Shown here: piece by piece, positions 24,412 through 32,867 of the stretch
Layout: every line of letters begins with the position of its first letter
Position numbering within the stretch: the stretch's first letter is position 1
Position numbers and translations under genes: made by a program
The notes under the pieces: model-generated
Seen by the model: only the letters and a program-made list of their open reading frames with translations
The model's database searches: none
What the model was told of the DNA's origin: nothing
Assembly (NCBI GenBank): GCA_938073895.1
Contig: CALJFB010000048.1
Location: 1-39,969 of the forward strand
From: an uncultured Flavobacteriaceae bacterium
GTDB taxonomy: Bacteria > Bacteroidota > Bacteroidia > Flavobacteriales > Flavobacteriaceae
DNA length: 39,969 nucleotides
Reading direction: 5' to 3'

Positions 24412-26283
24412 TTATCTTCCTAAATATACTAGTAAAACCGAAATATCACTAGGAGAAACACCACTTACTCTGCTTGCTTGAGAAATAGTTACTGGTTTAA
24501 TTTTACTCAGTTTTTCTCTAGCTTCAAAGCTCATGGATTTTAGTTTAGAATAGTCAAATCCATCAGGAATTTTAATGTTTTCTAATCGCTTTAATTTATC
24601 TGCGTTAAGTTTTTCTTTGTTAATATATCCAGCATATTTTACTTGAATTTCTGTCTGCTCAAGCTCTTCTCTATCTAGATTATTAGTTTTTAAATATTCC
24701 GAAACAGAAGCAATTTTTGTCATATCTTCCATTGTAATATTTGGTCTAGCAAAAAGTTTAAACATTTTATCTTGCTGTTTTACTTCAGCAGAATCTTTAT
24801 GAGTCAATATAGGATTAACTTCCTTAGGTGTTACACTTGTTTCTTTAAAAAACGTGACAAAATTTTCAGATCTTGAGTGTTTTTCTTCCATACGTTTTAA
24901 ACGTTTCTCAGACGCTAAACCAAGATCAAAACTCTTTGGCGTTAATCTAAGATCTGCATTATCTTGTCTAAGTAATGTTCTATATTCTGCTCTAGATGTA
25001 AACATTCTATAAGGTTCTTCTGTACCTTTTGTAATTAGATCGTCTATTAAAACACCTATGTAAGCTTCATCTCTTTTAAGTATAAAAGGTTCTCTTTCCT
25101 GCACTTTTAAGGCTGCATTTATGCCTGCCATTAATCCTTGAGATGCTGCTTCTTCGTATCCTGTAGTTCCATTTATTTGACCGGCAAAATATAATCCAGA
25201 TACTAATTTAGTTTCTAATGTATGTTTTAATTGTGTAGGCTGAAAATAATCGTATTCTATGGCATAACCTGGTCTAAAAAACTTTACGTTTTCGAAACCA
25301 ACTACAGATCTTAATGCTTTAAATTGAACATCTTCAGGCAAAGATGTTGAAAAGCCGTTTATATAATATTCGCATGTATTCCAACCTTCTGGTTCTACAA
25401 AAAGTTGATGTTTATCTTTATCTGCAAATCTATTTATTTTATCTTCAATTGATGGACAATATCTTGGACCAAGGCTTTTTATTCTTCCATTAAACATAGG
25501 ACTTCTATCGAAACCTTCACGAAGCAGATCATGAACTTTTAGGCTTGTGTAAGACATATGACAAGAACGTTGTTTCGTTAACGGCTTTGTAATATCTAGA
25601 TATGAAAACTTTTCTGGATTTATGTCTCCAGGTTGTTCTGTCATTTTAGAAAAATCTAAAGATCTTCCATCTACTCTTGGAGGCGTTCCAGTTTTCATTC
25701 TACCAGATTCAAAACCCAAAGTCACTAATTGTTCTGTAATTCCTGTAGAGTTTTTTTCTCCTGCTCTACCACCACCAAAATTTTTATCTCCAATATGAAT
25801 TAATCCATTTAAAAAAGTACCATTTGTTAGAACAACAGATTTTGCTCTAATTTCTAAGCCTAAAGATGTTTTAACACCAACTACTTTATGATGTTCTACA
25901 ATTAATCCTGCAACCATTTCTTGGTAAAAATCAAGATTTTCTGTTTCTTCTAAAAGTGTTCTCCAATCTTCTGCAAAACGCATTCTATCGCTTTGCACTC
26001 TAGGACTCCACATGGCTGGTCCTTTTGATTTATTCAACATTTTAAATTGAATAGCAGACGTATCAGACACAATACCACTATATCCACCTAAAGCATCAAT
26101 TTCTCGCACAATTTGTCCTTTAGCAATTCCGCCCATAGCAGGATTACAAGACATTTGAGCAATATTTTGAAGACTCATTGTTATTAATAAGGTTTTAGAA
26201 CCCATGTTGGCAGCAGCAGCAGCAGCTTCGCTTCCTGCGTGTCCAGCACCAACAACTATTACATCATAAATTTCGTTAAACAT
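24412..26283 (-). CDS. mnmG: tRNA uridine-5-carboxymethylaminomethyl modification enzyme MnmG (GidA)
   Basis: This 623-residue FAD protein, with MnmE, modifies the wobble uridine of certain tRNAs. The FAD-binding motif is VVGAGHAGSEAA (Gly12-Glu19), a conserved Cys46 is in SCNPAMGGIAKG, and later come GTPPRVDGRSLDF, RSCHMSYT, CPSIEDK, GQINGTTGYEEAASQG and TSRAEYR. The C-terminal helical domain is complete, ending with SQASRVSGVSPSDISVLLVY. Length is standard. It is bracketed by two parS-like palindromes, one in the leader and one just past its stop; mnmG/gidA is often near the chromosome origin in bacteria. Confidence 0.95.
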   Translation of the reverse strand: MFNEIYDVIVVGAGHAGSEAAAAAANMGSKTLLITMSLQNIAQMSCNPAMGGIAKGQIVREIDALGGYSGIVSDTSAIQFKMLNKSKGPAMWSPRVQSDRMRFAEDWRTLLEETENLDFYQEMVAGLIVEHHKVVGVKTSLGLEIRAKSVVLTNGTFLNGLIHIGDKNFGGGRAGEKNSTGITEQLVTLGFESGRMKTGTPPRVDGRSLDFSKMTEQPGDINPEKFSYLDITKPLTKQRSCHMSYTSLKVHDLLREGFDRSPMFNGRIKSLGPRYCPSIEDKINRFADKDKHQLFVEPEGWNTCEYYINGFSTSLPEDVQFKALRSVVGFENVKFFRPGYAIEYDYFQPTQLKHTLETKLVSGLYFAGQINGTTGYEEAASQGLMAGINAALKVQEREPFILKRDEAYIGVLIDDLITKGTEEPYRMFTSRAEYRTLLRQDNADLRLTPKSFDLGLASEKRLKRMEEKHSRSENFVTFFKETSVTPKEVNPILTHKDSAEVKQQDKMFKLFARPNITMEDMTKIASVSEYLKTNNLDREELEQTEIQVKYAGYINKEKLNADKLKRLENIKIPDGFDYSKLKSMSFEAREKLSKIKPVTISQASRVSGVSPSDISVLLVYLGR

Positions 26284-26297
26284 AATTCTAGGTGTAT

Positions 26298-26313
26298 TGT
26301 TCCACGTGGAACA
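26298..26313. other. parS-like ParB-binding site, perfect 16-bp palindrome in the mnmG leader
   Basis: TGTTCCACGTGGAACA is a perfect palindrome and is identical to the parS sequence known from Pseudomonas. It lies between the mnmG -7 box and the mnmG ATG, so it is likely in the transcribed leader. Confidence 0.85.
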
Positions 26314-26334
26314 TTAAGAGATATTTATATTTTG

Positions 26335-26342
26335 CAAAGATA
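26335..26342 (-). promoter_or_regulatory. Bacteroidota -7 box for mnmG
   Basis: On the minus strand TATCTTTG matches TAnnTTTG, about 52 bp upstream of the mnmG ATG. It also lies 11 bp past the ybeY stop, giving mnmG its own promoter. Confidence 0.5.
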
Positions 26343-26352
26343 CTGCAATCAA

Positions 26353-26769
26353 TTATTTATTTAACCACAAAGATAAGGCTTCGTTTTCCATAGAACGCAT
26401 CAATTTTGCTTCTTCATCAGACTTATCTTTAAAACCACAATAATGTAAAATACCGTGTATTAATACGCGATGCATTTCTTCTGTAAATGAAACCTTAAAA
26501 TCTTTAGCGTTATCGGCAACACGTTCTACAGAAATATAAATATCGCCTTGTAAGTTATTTCCTACGGAATAATCAAAACTAATAATATCTGTTAAGGTAT
26601 CATGATTAAGAAATTCGACGTTTAATTTGTGCTGATATTCATCGTCCACAAAAATATAATTCACTTCTTGAATAGTACAATTATGGCTTTCTACAACTTT
26701 ATTAATCCAATTGGTTAAAAGTGTTTCGTTATCTAAATTAAATTCGGTTTCGTAGTTATAACTTATCAT
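26353..26769 (-). CDS. ybeY: Endoribonuclease YbeY (rRNA maturation factor)
   Basis: This 138-residue protein of the UPF0054/YbeY family takes part in 16S rRNA 3'-end maturation and ribosome quality control. The hallmark HGILHYCGFKDKSDEEA is present, with LTDIISFDYS and LQGDIYISVERV upstream. In the classical motif HGxLHLxGYDH the third His binds metal; here the aligned position is Asp (GFKD). Its ATG lies inside the end of the DUF4175 gene (14-nt overlap), so translation is probably coupled. Confidence 0.92.
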   Translation of the reverse strand: MISYNYETEFNLDNETLLTNWINKVVESHNCTIQEVNYIFVDDEYQHKLNVEFLNHDTLTDIISFDYSVGNNLQGDIYISVERVADNAKDFKVSFTEEMHRVLIHGILHYCGFKDKSDEEAKLMRSMENEALSLWLNK

Positions 26770-29700
26770 TTTCTTGTTTAAAATACTGTTGTACTTTTTG
26801 CTTGTAAATTGGTTGCAAAGGTAAATGTTGTTTATTTAATATTTCGGTTGTATTAAAATATTGTTTCGCTGTTTTTATTTGATTGGTTGATGTGTTTTCG
26901 AATTCCTTTTTATTAACTTCAGATTTACGTTTGGTGTCTTCTTGTTGTTGCAATGTGGCTTTTTCTAATTTCATTAATTGATGTTGAATATTTTTCATTT
27001 TAGAAGCTGTTTCTTCGGTAAAACCTTTATTTAAAATGTCCAATTCTACTTGCTCCATTTGTTTAATTAATTTTGAAGCATCTCCACTATCACGAATTCC
27101 ATCGCGTTCCAAACGTTCTTCTAAAGCTTGACGAAGCATTTGTTGTTGTTGGTAAATTTGAAATAATTCGCCATTCATTTTTTCTGAAGTCCCAGGTTTT
27201 CCTTCGGGATTATTGCCGTTTTCTCCTTTGCTGTTTTGTCCTTTTCCGTTCTTTCCATTTTTGGATTCTTGACCATTTTCTCCAGATTCTCCGGTTTCGC
27301 CACCTTTACCTTGCTTACCTTTTTTGCCTTTAGTGCTCTTTTTTCCTTTGTTGCCAGATTCGCCTTCTTTTCCATCTTCGCCTTTCTCTCCTTTTTTAGT
27401 GCCTTTCTCCATTTTTTTAGCTAATTCTTCTTGAGAAATAATTATGTCTGGCATTGGCATTCCACTTTTTCCTTCTCCTGGAGCAGGCATTCCCATGGCT
27501 TGATTTTGCATTTGGTCTAAGATATTACTTAGTAAATCGGCTAAATTATTAGCAGCAGTTACAGCGTATTGTTGTGTTCCTGTTGCTTTATATAAATTGT
27601 TTTCTGCTAGTTGTCCTAAAGCTTTATTTATGTTGTAGTAAACGTTGCTAATTTGTGTATTTACTTTTTCGGATATTTTAGGATTTCTAAGTGATAAGGC
27701 AAATAAACTATCGTCTATATGCTCGAAATTTAATTTTAGATCGTTTTGTTTTCTTAGGTATTTAGAATATTGGCTGTGGTTAACATCTATTTTAGAAAAA
27801 GCCTCCATGTTTGCTTCTTGGTTAAAAGAAAATAACACTAAATTATCTAAGATTTGACGCAGCATTTCAATGTCTTCTTCCATTTTATCTTGCTGCGCAC
27901 CTTGTGCACTTTTTTGCATTCCAAAGCTTAATTTTTTAAGTTGTTGCGCCGCGCTTTTTTGTTTTTTCTTTGCTTTTTTCTTAGAATTTTCTTTATCAGA
28001 TTGTTCTTGATTTTCTTGTGCTTCTTTTAAAGCATCTGATGCTTCTTTTTGATCCTCGGAAACATTCTCCTCTATATTTTTATTTCGAGGCATTTTAACA
28101 GGATTTCTAAGGTTTTTATTTTCCTTTTCTAATTGGTCTAACTGTTTTTTAAGCTCATTAAATTCTTTATTAAGCTTGTCTTGCTCTTCTTTGGTGTTTT
28201 CATTATCTTTTTTACTAGCTAAAGCATCTTGTTTTTTAGCCAACTTGTCTAGTTCTTTACCAATTTTTTCTAGTTTTTTTGTTACGTAATATTTCTTTGT
28301 TAATTCTAAAACTTGTTCTAAGCTCTTTTTTTGATTTTTAGACTTCTTAGATAAATTATTCATTTTCTCAGAGAATTCTTCTTTATCAAATTTCTCCATT
28401 AATTTCTCAAGTTCTTCTAAAAGTTTTTCGTCTTCTTTAAGTTGTTCTTCGTTATCGCTAAGTCGTTTTTTTAAATCTTCTTTAAATTGATCTTTAGGTT
28501 TGTTTTCTTTTTTAGGAGATTCGTTAGTTTTCTTCTGAAATTCTTCCAAGTTATCTTTCAACTTTTTATTGAAATCTTGCATTAATTTCTTTTGGTTTTT
28601 CTGACGTTCCAAAAATTGCTCAACTTTCTTTTTATCGTTAAAACTTAAAGTTGATTTTTCTTTCTGAGCTTTAGACAGTTCTTCAAGCTCTTTTTCCTGC
28701 TTGTCAAATTGCTTTAACGATTTACTTAAATCTTGAATAGTTTTACTTTGCTCTTGTAACTGTTTTTGCTCTTCTTCAGACGATGTTCTTTTTCGATATG
28801 TAAAAACTTTACTTTTAGTAGTCTTATTTTTTGTTGAAGCATCATTATCAAAAACCTGAAAATATAATTCGTAAGCCTTGCCTTCTTCAATAGAAAGACT
28901 GTTTGGAAAACTGCTTATAAATTCAGAAAAATTCCCATTAGAAATCTTAATGTTTTGGGTTTTAACTGCATTTTCTTCATTTACAGGATAATACACTAAC
29001 TGAAGCTTGGTTAAACCATAATCGTCGCTTGTTTTACCAAAAAAGTAAAGTGTTTGCAAGTCCAAAGAATCGGTTTTAGACGCTACTTTAATCTCTGGAT
29101 ATTGATCTTTTATAACTTTTAAGTTAAAAGCTAAGTTTTCGTAATTACTAAGATTTTTATTTGTTGTACTTAACGTATAATCTGTAGAATTATAAATACG
29201 TTTACTTAAATTAAATTGATTGGTATTGGATTTGGTAAATGCAACCGAATCTTGTGCATAATACATAAGTTGCTCTGTGGATTTGCTTTTAACATTCCAA
29301 GTTACTTTTGTGCCTTGCGGAATTATAGCATTACCAACACTTTTTAATGTTTCGTTGCGTTTTCCTGTGTATGCAGGATAATTTAAAGCCATGTCGAAGC
29401 TAATAATTTGTGGCGCATTTATTAAATTAATAGTGTAAGGTTTAGAGCTTACATTATTTGCCGTTAAATTAAAAGTTATAGGTTGATTTACACGATTAAA
29501 AGTATATTGAAAAACGCCAGAATCTTTAGACTCTAAAAAATAAGTTTCGTTATTAAACTCTATACTTGCGTTTTCTGGAATTACGTTTCCTACAGTTTCT
29601 ATAAAAAGTGTAAATTCTTTGTTTTCTATAGTTTCTAATTTATCGTTTATAACAAAAAATTGAAATGGTGCTGGCGGCTCGTAAGCTACATTGTAATTTA

Positions 29701-30265
29701 CAACACGATTGTAACTTTTACTAAACCAATCTATCTTTCCAGACGCATAAAAAGCAACTAAAATTAACAGTGGAATTAGTGCATATTTTACATATTTGGC
29801 ATTTGTTCTAAAATTAATAGCTTTTTTAAATGGAATTGGACTTAATTCTTTAGCTTTTTGATTTATACTTGCTAAGATTAATTCCGAGTTTGATTTATCT
29901 TGATTTAGCTGCAAAACATTGGTTAATTTATCCTTTACTTCTGGAAAATAAGCGCCAATAAGTTTAGAGGCTTCGTTAAAATTAATTCCTTTTTTTAGTT
30001 TAAATAAATAAACCAAAGGAATAACTATAAATACAGTAAACAAAGTAACTTCAACTAAAATAAATAACCAAAACAAGGCAGTTCTTAAAGCTGAATTTAA
30101 CCATAAAAAATGCTCTACCAAAAGCGTAAGAATAAAATATAACAAGCCAATTGCAAAAAATAAAATAACACCTTTAATTAATTTATTTGTGTAATATTTT
30201 CTTACAAATTGCTGTAATTTACTTTGTATGTGGTATAGTGGTTTCAGAAGTAAAGCGTTTTCTAT
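26756..30265 (-). CDS. DUF4175-family large coiled-coil membrane protein (start codon uncertain)
   Basis: Hydrophobic helices lie near the N-terminus (including FAIGLLYFILTLLVEHFLWL, a second segment ~30 residues later, and ALIPLLILVAFYASG). A beta-rich, Ig-like region follows, then very long Lys/Glu/Gln coiled coils, a Gly-rich collagen-like stretch (around 27180-27410) and a C-terminal helical part. This matches the DUF4175 family of Bacteroidota, of unknown function, probably membrane-anchored. The first standard start in frame is TTG at 30145 (1129 aa), which cuts the first membrane helix. The frame remains open 40 codons further, reading IENALLLKPLYHIQ, to an ATA at 30265 directly after an in-frame TAA. 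I extend it to that ATA. ybeY overlaps its 3' end by 14 nt. Confidence 0.8.
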   Translation of the reverse strand: MENALLLKPLYHIQSKLQQFVRKYYTNKLIKGVILFFAIGLLYFILTLLVEHFLWLNSALRTALFWLFILVEVTLFTVFIVIPLVYLFKLKKGINFNEASKLIGAYFPEVKDKLTNVLQLNQDKSNSELILASINQKAKELSPIPFKKAINFRTNAKYVKYALIPLLILVAFYASGKIDWFSKSYNRVVNYNVAYEPPAPFQFFVINDKLETIENKEFTLFIETVGNVIPENASIEFNNETYFLESKDSGVFQYTFNRVNQPITFNLTANNVSSKPYTINLINAPQIISFDMALNYPAYTGKRNETLKSVGNAIIPQGTKVTWNVKSKSTEQLMYYAQDSVAFTKSNTNQFNLSKRIYNSTDYTLSTTNKNLSNYENLAFNLKVIKDQYPEIKVASKTDSLDLQTLYFFGKTSDDYGLTKLQLVYYPVNEENAVKTQNIKISNGNFSEFISSFPNSLSIEEGKAYELYFQVFDNDASTKNKTTKSKVFTYRKRTSSEEEQKQLQEQSKTIQDLSKSLKQFDKQEKELEELSKAQKEKSTLSFNDKKKVEQFLERQKNQKKLMQDFNKKLKDNLEEFQKKTNESPKKENKPKDQFKEDLKKRLSDNEEQLKEDEKLLEELEKLMEKFDKEEFSEKMNNLSKKSKNQKKSLEQVLELTKKYYVTKKLEKIGKELDKLAKKQDALASKKDNENTKEEQDKLNKEFNELKKQLDQLEKENKNLRNPVKMPRNKNIEENVSEDQKEASDALKEAQENQEQSDKENSKKKAKKKQKSAAQQLKKLSFGMQKSAQGAQQDKMEEDIEMLRQILDNLVLFSFNQEANMEAFSKIDVNHSQYSKYLRKQNDLKLNFEHIDDSLFALSLRNPKISEKVNTQISNVYYNINKALGQLAENNLYKATGTQQYAVTAANNLADLLSNILDQMQNQAMGMPAPGEGKSGMPMPDIIISQEELAKKMEKGTKKGEKGEDGKEGESGNKGKKSTKGKKGKQGKGGETGESGENGQESKNGKNGKGQNSKGENGNNPEGKPGTSEKMNGELFQIYQQQQMLRQALEERLERDGIRDSGDASKLIKQMEQVELDILNKGFTEETASKMKNIQHQLMKLEKATLQQQEDTKRKSEVNKKEFENTSTNQIKTAKQYFNTTEILNKQHLPLQPIYKQKVQQYFKQENDKL

Positions 30266-30330
30266 TTAACTCACTAAATTACTATTTTATTTTTTAACAA
30301 AATGTTAAAGTATTTTAGCTACTCTGTAAG

Positions 30331-30358
30331 TAATCTTAGTATCTTACTACTAAGATTA
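30331..30358 (+). promoter_or_regulatory. Perfect 11-bp inverted repeat just upstream of the outer-membrane protein gene
   Basis: TAATCTTAGTA and TACTAAGATTA surround a 6-nt loop, ending 13 nt before the ATG at 30372. It may be an operator or a leader hairpin that controls translation; no T run follows. Confidence 0.5.
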
Positions 30359-30371
30359 AAAATTAACTTTT

Positions 30372-31211
30372 ATGAAACGTATTATTTTACTTCTTACACT
30401 TATAATTACTACAAGTTCTATCCAGGCTCAAAGTGCTTGGACAAAGAAAAAAGGCGAAGGTTTTAGCCAGTTAAGTTTTAGTTCTATAGCAAATTATAAC
30501 AGCCAATTTGGTAATCCAGATTATAATACAGAACGAACAATAACAGACAATACCATACAATTATACACAGAATACGGCTTAACAGATAAAACAACATTAA
30601 TAGCTAGTTTACCATTTAAGCGTTTAAAAACTGGAGATTTAACAAGTGCAAATGGTGCTGTTTTTACAGAAAGTGGTTCTAATAACGCCTTAGGAAATAT
30701 AGAGTTAGGTTTAAAACATCAATTATATAATAAAAAATGGGTAATTTCTGGACAGTTTAATATTGAGGCTAATACAGGAAATTACGATACTAAAACAGGT
30801 TTAAGAACAGGATACAATACCTGGACTTTAACGCCAACACTTAATATGGGTAGAGGTTTTAAAAACTTTTATGTTCAGGCATTTACAGGATTTAATGTTA
30901 GATTTAACAACTATAGTTCTAACTTTAAAATTGGTGGAGAAGCTGGATATAAAGTCTTTAATAGACTTTGGATAGTAGCGTATTTAGATGTTGTAAACTC
31001 ATTTAATAATCAAGACAATACAAATTTACCATTAGAAAACGTATTAACAGGAACTTACGTAAATAACCAAGAGTTTACAGCTTATGGTTTAAAAGGTCTT
31101 CTAGAAATTACACAAAAAATTGGCGTTACTGCTAGTTTTGGCGGTGCCTTTTCTGGTAATAATGTTGCCAAAAGAGCTGCTGTAAATTTTGGGGTTTACA
31201 CAAAATTCTAA
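30372..31211 (+). CDS. Predicted outer-membrane beta-barrel protein
   Basis: This 279-residue protein has a Sec signal (about 1-20, SIQAQS). The mature part is made of alternating polar/hydrophobic strands with aromatic ends (ALGNIELGLKHQLY, WVISGQFNIEANTG, YVQAFTGFNVRFN, GYKVFNRLWIVAYLDVV). It ends in a C-terminal aromatic residue (NFGVYTKF), as expected for a barrel recognised by the BAM machinery. It resembles proteins annotated as transporters with the phenol-MetA-degradation-like barrel, but no substrate can be inferred. It is monocistronic, divergent from the DUF4175 gene, and preceded by an 11-bp inverted repeat. Confidence 0.75.
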   Translation: MKRIILLLTLIITTSSIQAQSAWTKKKGEGFSQLSFSSIANYNSQFGNPDYNTERTITDNTIQLYTEYGLTDKTTLIASLPFKRLKTGDLTSANGAVFTESGSNNALGNIELGLKHQLYNKKWVISGQFNIEANTGNYDTKTGLRTGYNTWTLTPTLNMGRGFKNFYVQAFTGFNVRFNNYSSNFKIGGEAGYKVFNRLWIVAYLDVVNSFNNQDNTNLPLENVLTGTYVNNQEFTAYGLKGLLEITQKIGVTASFGGAFSGNNVAKRAAVNFGVYTKF

Positions 31212-31251
31212 ACTAAAATAACTTCTGTTTTAACTTTATAGATAAAGGCTA

Positions 31252-31259
31252 TATCTTTG
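31252..31259 (+). promoter_or_regulatory. Bacteroidota -7 box for gltX
   Basis: TATCTTTG matches TAnnTTTG and lies 19 bp upstream of the ATG. Confidence 0.6.
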
Positions 31260-31278
31260 CGGTTATAATTATTTTTTT

Positions 31279-32787
31279 ATGACTAAGAATGTTCGTGTGC
31301 GTTTTGCACCAAGTCCTACAGGACCATTACATATTGGTGGTGTTCGTACCGCTTTATTTAACTATTTATTTGCTAAAAAACACAACGGAACTTTTATTTT
31401 AAGAATAGAAGATACAGATCAAAAACGTTTTGTTGAAGGTGCAGAAGATTACATCACAAAATCTTTAAATTGGTGTAATATAAGTATAGATGAAGGTCCA
31501 AAAGCTGGAGGAGAATTTGGTCCTTACAAACAAAGCGAACGCAAGCATTTATACCGCGAATATGCCGATAAATTAATAGCTTCTGGAAATGCCTATTATG
31601 CATTTGATACTGCAGAAGCGCTTGATGCTCACAGAAAAAATCACGAAGAAAAAGGTAAAACATTTATTTACAATTGGCATAACCGTCTAAAACTAGATAA
31701 TTCTTTAAGCCTTTCGGCGGAAGATGTAGCTGCTAAAATTGAAGCTGGAGACGATTATGTCATCAGATTCAAATCGCCTCAAGATCAAACATTACGATTA
31801 AAAGATATTATTCGTGGCGATATTAAAATAGACACTAATGTTTTAGATGATAAGGTTTTATTTAAGAGCGATGGCATGCCAACTTATCATTTAGCAAATA
31901 TTGTCGATGATCATTTAATGGAAATTTCTCACGTAATACGTGGCGAAGAATGGTTACCAAGTTTAGCATTGCACTATCAATTATACACTGCTTTTGGTTG
32001 GAATCCACCAGAATTTGCACATTTACCATTAATATTAAAACCAACAGGAAAAGGAAAACTAAGTAAGCGCGATGGCGATAAATTAGGGTTTCCAGTATTT
32101 CCATTACAATACACATCGCCAGATGGAGATATCTCTAAAGGTTATAAAGAAGAAGGCTATTTCTCTGAAACTGTAGTTAATTTTTTAGCTTTTTTAGGAT
32201 GGAATCCTGGAACTGAACAAGAAATATTCTCTATGGAAGCGTTAATTGCTGCCTTCGATTTAGGAAAAGTTAATAAAGCAGGCGCACGTTTTGATCCAGA
32301 CAAAACCAAATGGTTTAATCACCAATACATGCAAGAGCAAAGCAATTATGAATTAGCAGAATCTTTTAAAGCTCAAAGAGAAGAATTAAAAGAAATTGAC
32401 GTTAATTTTATTGAACTTGTAGTTTATAAAATAAAAGAACGCGCTACGTTTATTAGCGAATTCTGGGATTTAAGTCATTTTTTCTTTCTTACACCAAATG
32501 CATTCGACCAAAAAGGCCTTAAAAAAGCTGTAAAAGAAGACACTAAACCAGTATTACAAGAATTAGTTGGTATAGTAGAATCTGTAGAAGATTTTGATGT
32601 AGAGCCATTGCAAACCGCAATAAAAGGTTGGATTACTTCTAAAGACATTAGTTTTGGAAAAGTAATGATGCCTTTACGTTTAGCCTTAGTTGGAGGATTA
32701 AGTGGACCAGATGTTTTTGATATTATGTATTTAATAGGAAAACCAGAAACCTTAAAACGTATTAATAAATTAATTGAAGCTTGTTAG
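31279..32787 (+). CDS. gltX: Glutamyl-tRNA synthetase
   Basis: This 502-residue class I synthetase attaches glutamate to tRNA-Glu. The HIGH-type motif is in PTGPLHIGGVRTALFN (His18-Gly21) and the KMSKS-type motif is KLSKRDG (about 260). RIEDTDQKR, the editing-free catalytic domain and a C-terminal helical anticodon-binding domain are all present. It has its own promoter box and a strong terminator after the stop. Because glnS is also present in this window, Gln-tRNA is likely made directly, so this enzyme is probably discriminating, though that is inference. Confidence 0.95.
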   Translation: MTKNVRVRFAPSPTGPLHIGGVRTALFNYLFAKKHNGTFILRIEDTDQKRFVEGAEDYITKSLNWCNISIDEGPKAGGEFGPYKQSERKHLYREYADKLIASGNAYYAFDTAEALDAHRKNHEEKGKTFIYNWHNRLKLDNSLSLSAEDVAAKIEAGDDYVIRFKSPQDQTLRLKDIIRGDIKIDTNVLDDKVLFKSDGMPTYHLANIVDDHLMEISHVIRGEEWLPSLALHYQLYTAFGWNPPEFAHLPLILKPTGKGKLSKRDGDKLGFPVFPLQYTSPDGDISKGYKEEGYFSETVVNFLAFLGWNPGTEQEIFSMEALIAAFDLGKVNKAGARFDPDKTKWFNHQYMQEQSNYELAESFKAQREELKEIDVNFIELVVYKIKERATFISEFWDLSHFFFLTPNAFDQKGLKKAVKEDTKPVLQELVGIVESVEDFDVEPLQTAIKGWITSKDISFGKVMMPLRLALVGGLSGPDVFDIMYLIGKPETLKRINKLIEAC

Positions 32788-32813
32788 AGTTTAGGTTTTT
32801 ATTATAAAAAAGT

Positions 32814-32847
32814 AAAAAAGCAGCTTATTTTAATAAGCTGCTTTTTT
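32814..32847. terminator. Bidirectional terminator after gltX
   Basis: AAAAAAGCAGCTTA (32814-32827) pairs with TAAGCTGCTTTTTT (32834-32847). It lies between the convergent gltX and barrel-protein genes. Confidence 0.85.
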
Positions 32848-32867
32848 ATGTTTTAAACTTTATAATA

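Noticed and set aside
27073-27424. Plus-strand open frames opposite the DUF4175 gene
   Set aside because: They mirror the low-complexity Lys/Glu/Gly coding sequence on the other strand (Phe/Leu/Ser-rich shadows), with no promoter or family.
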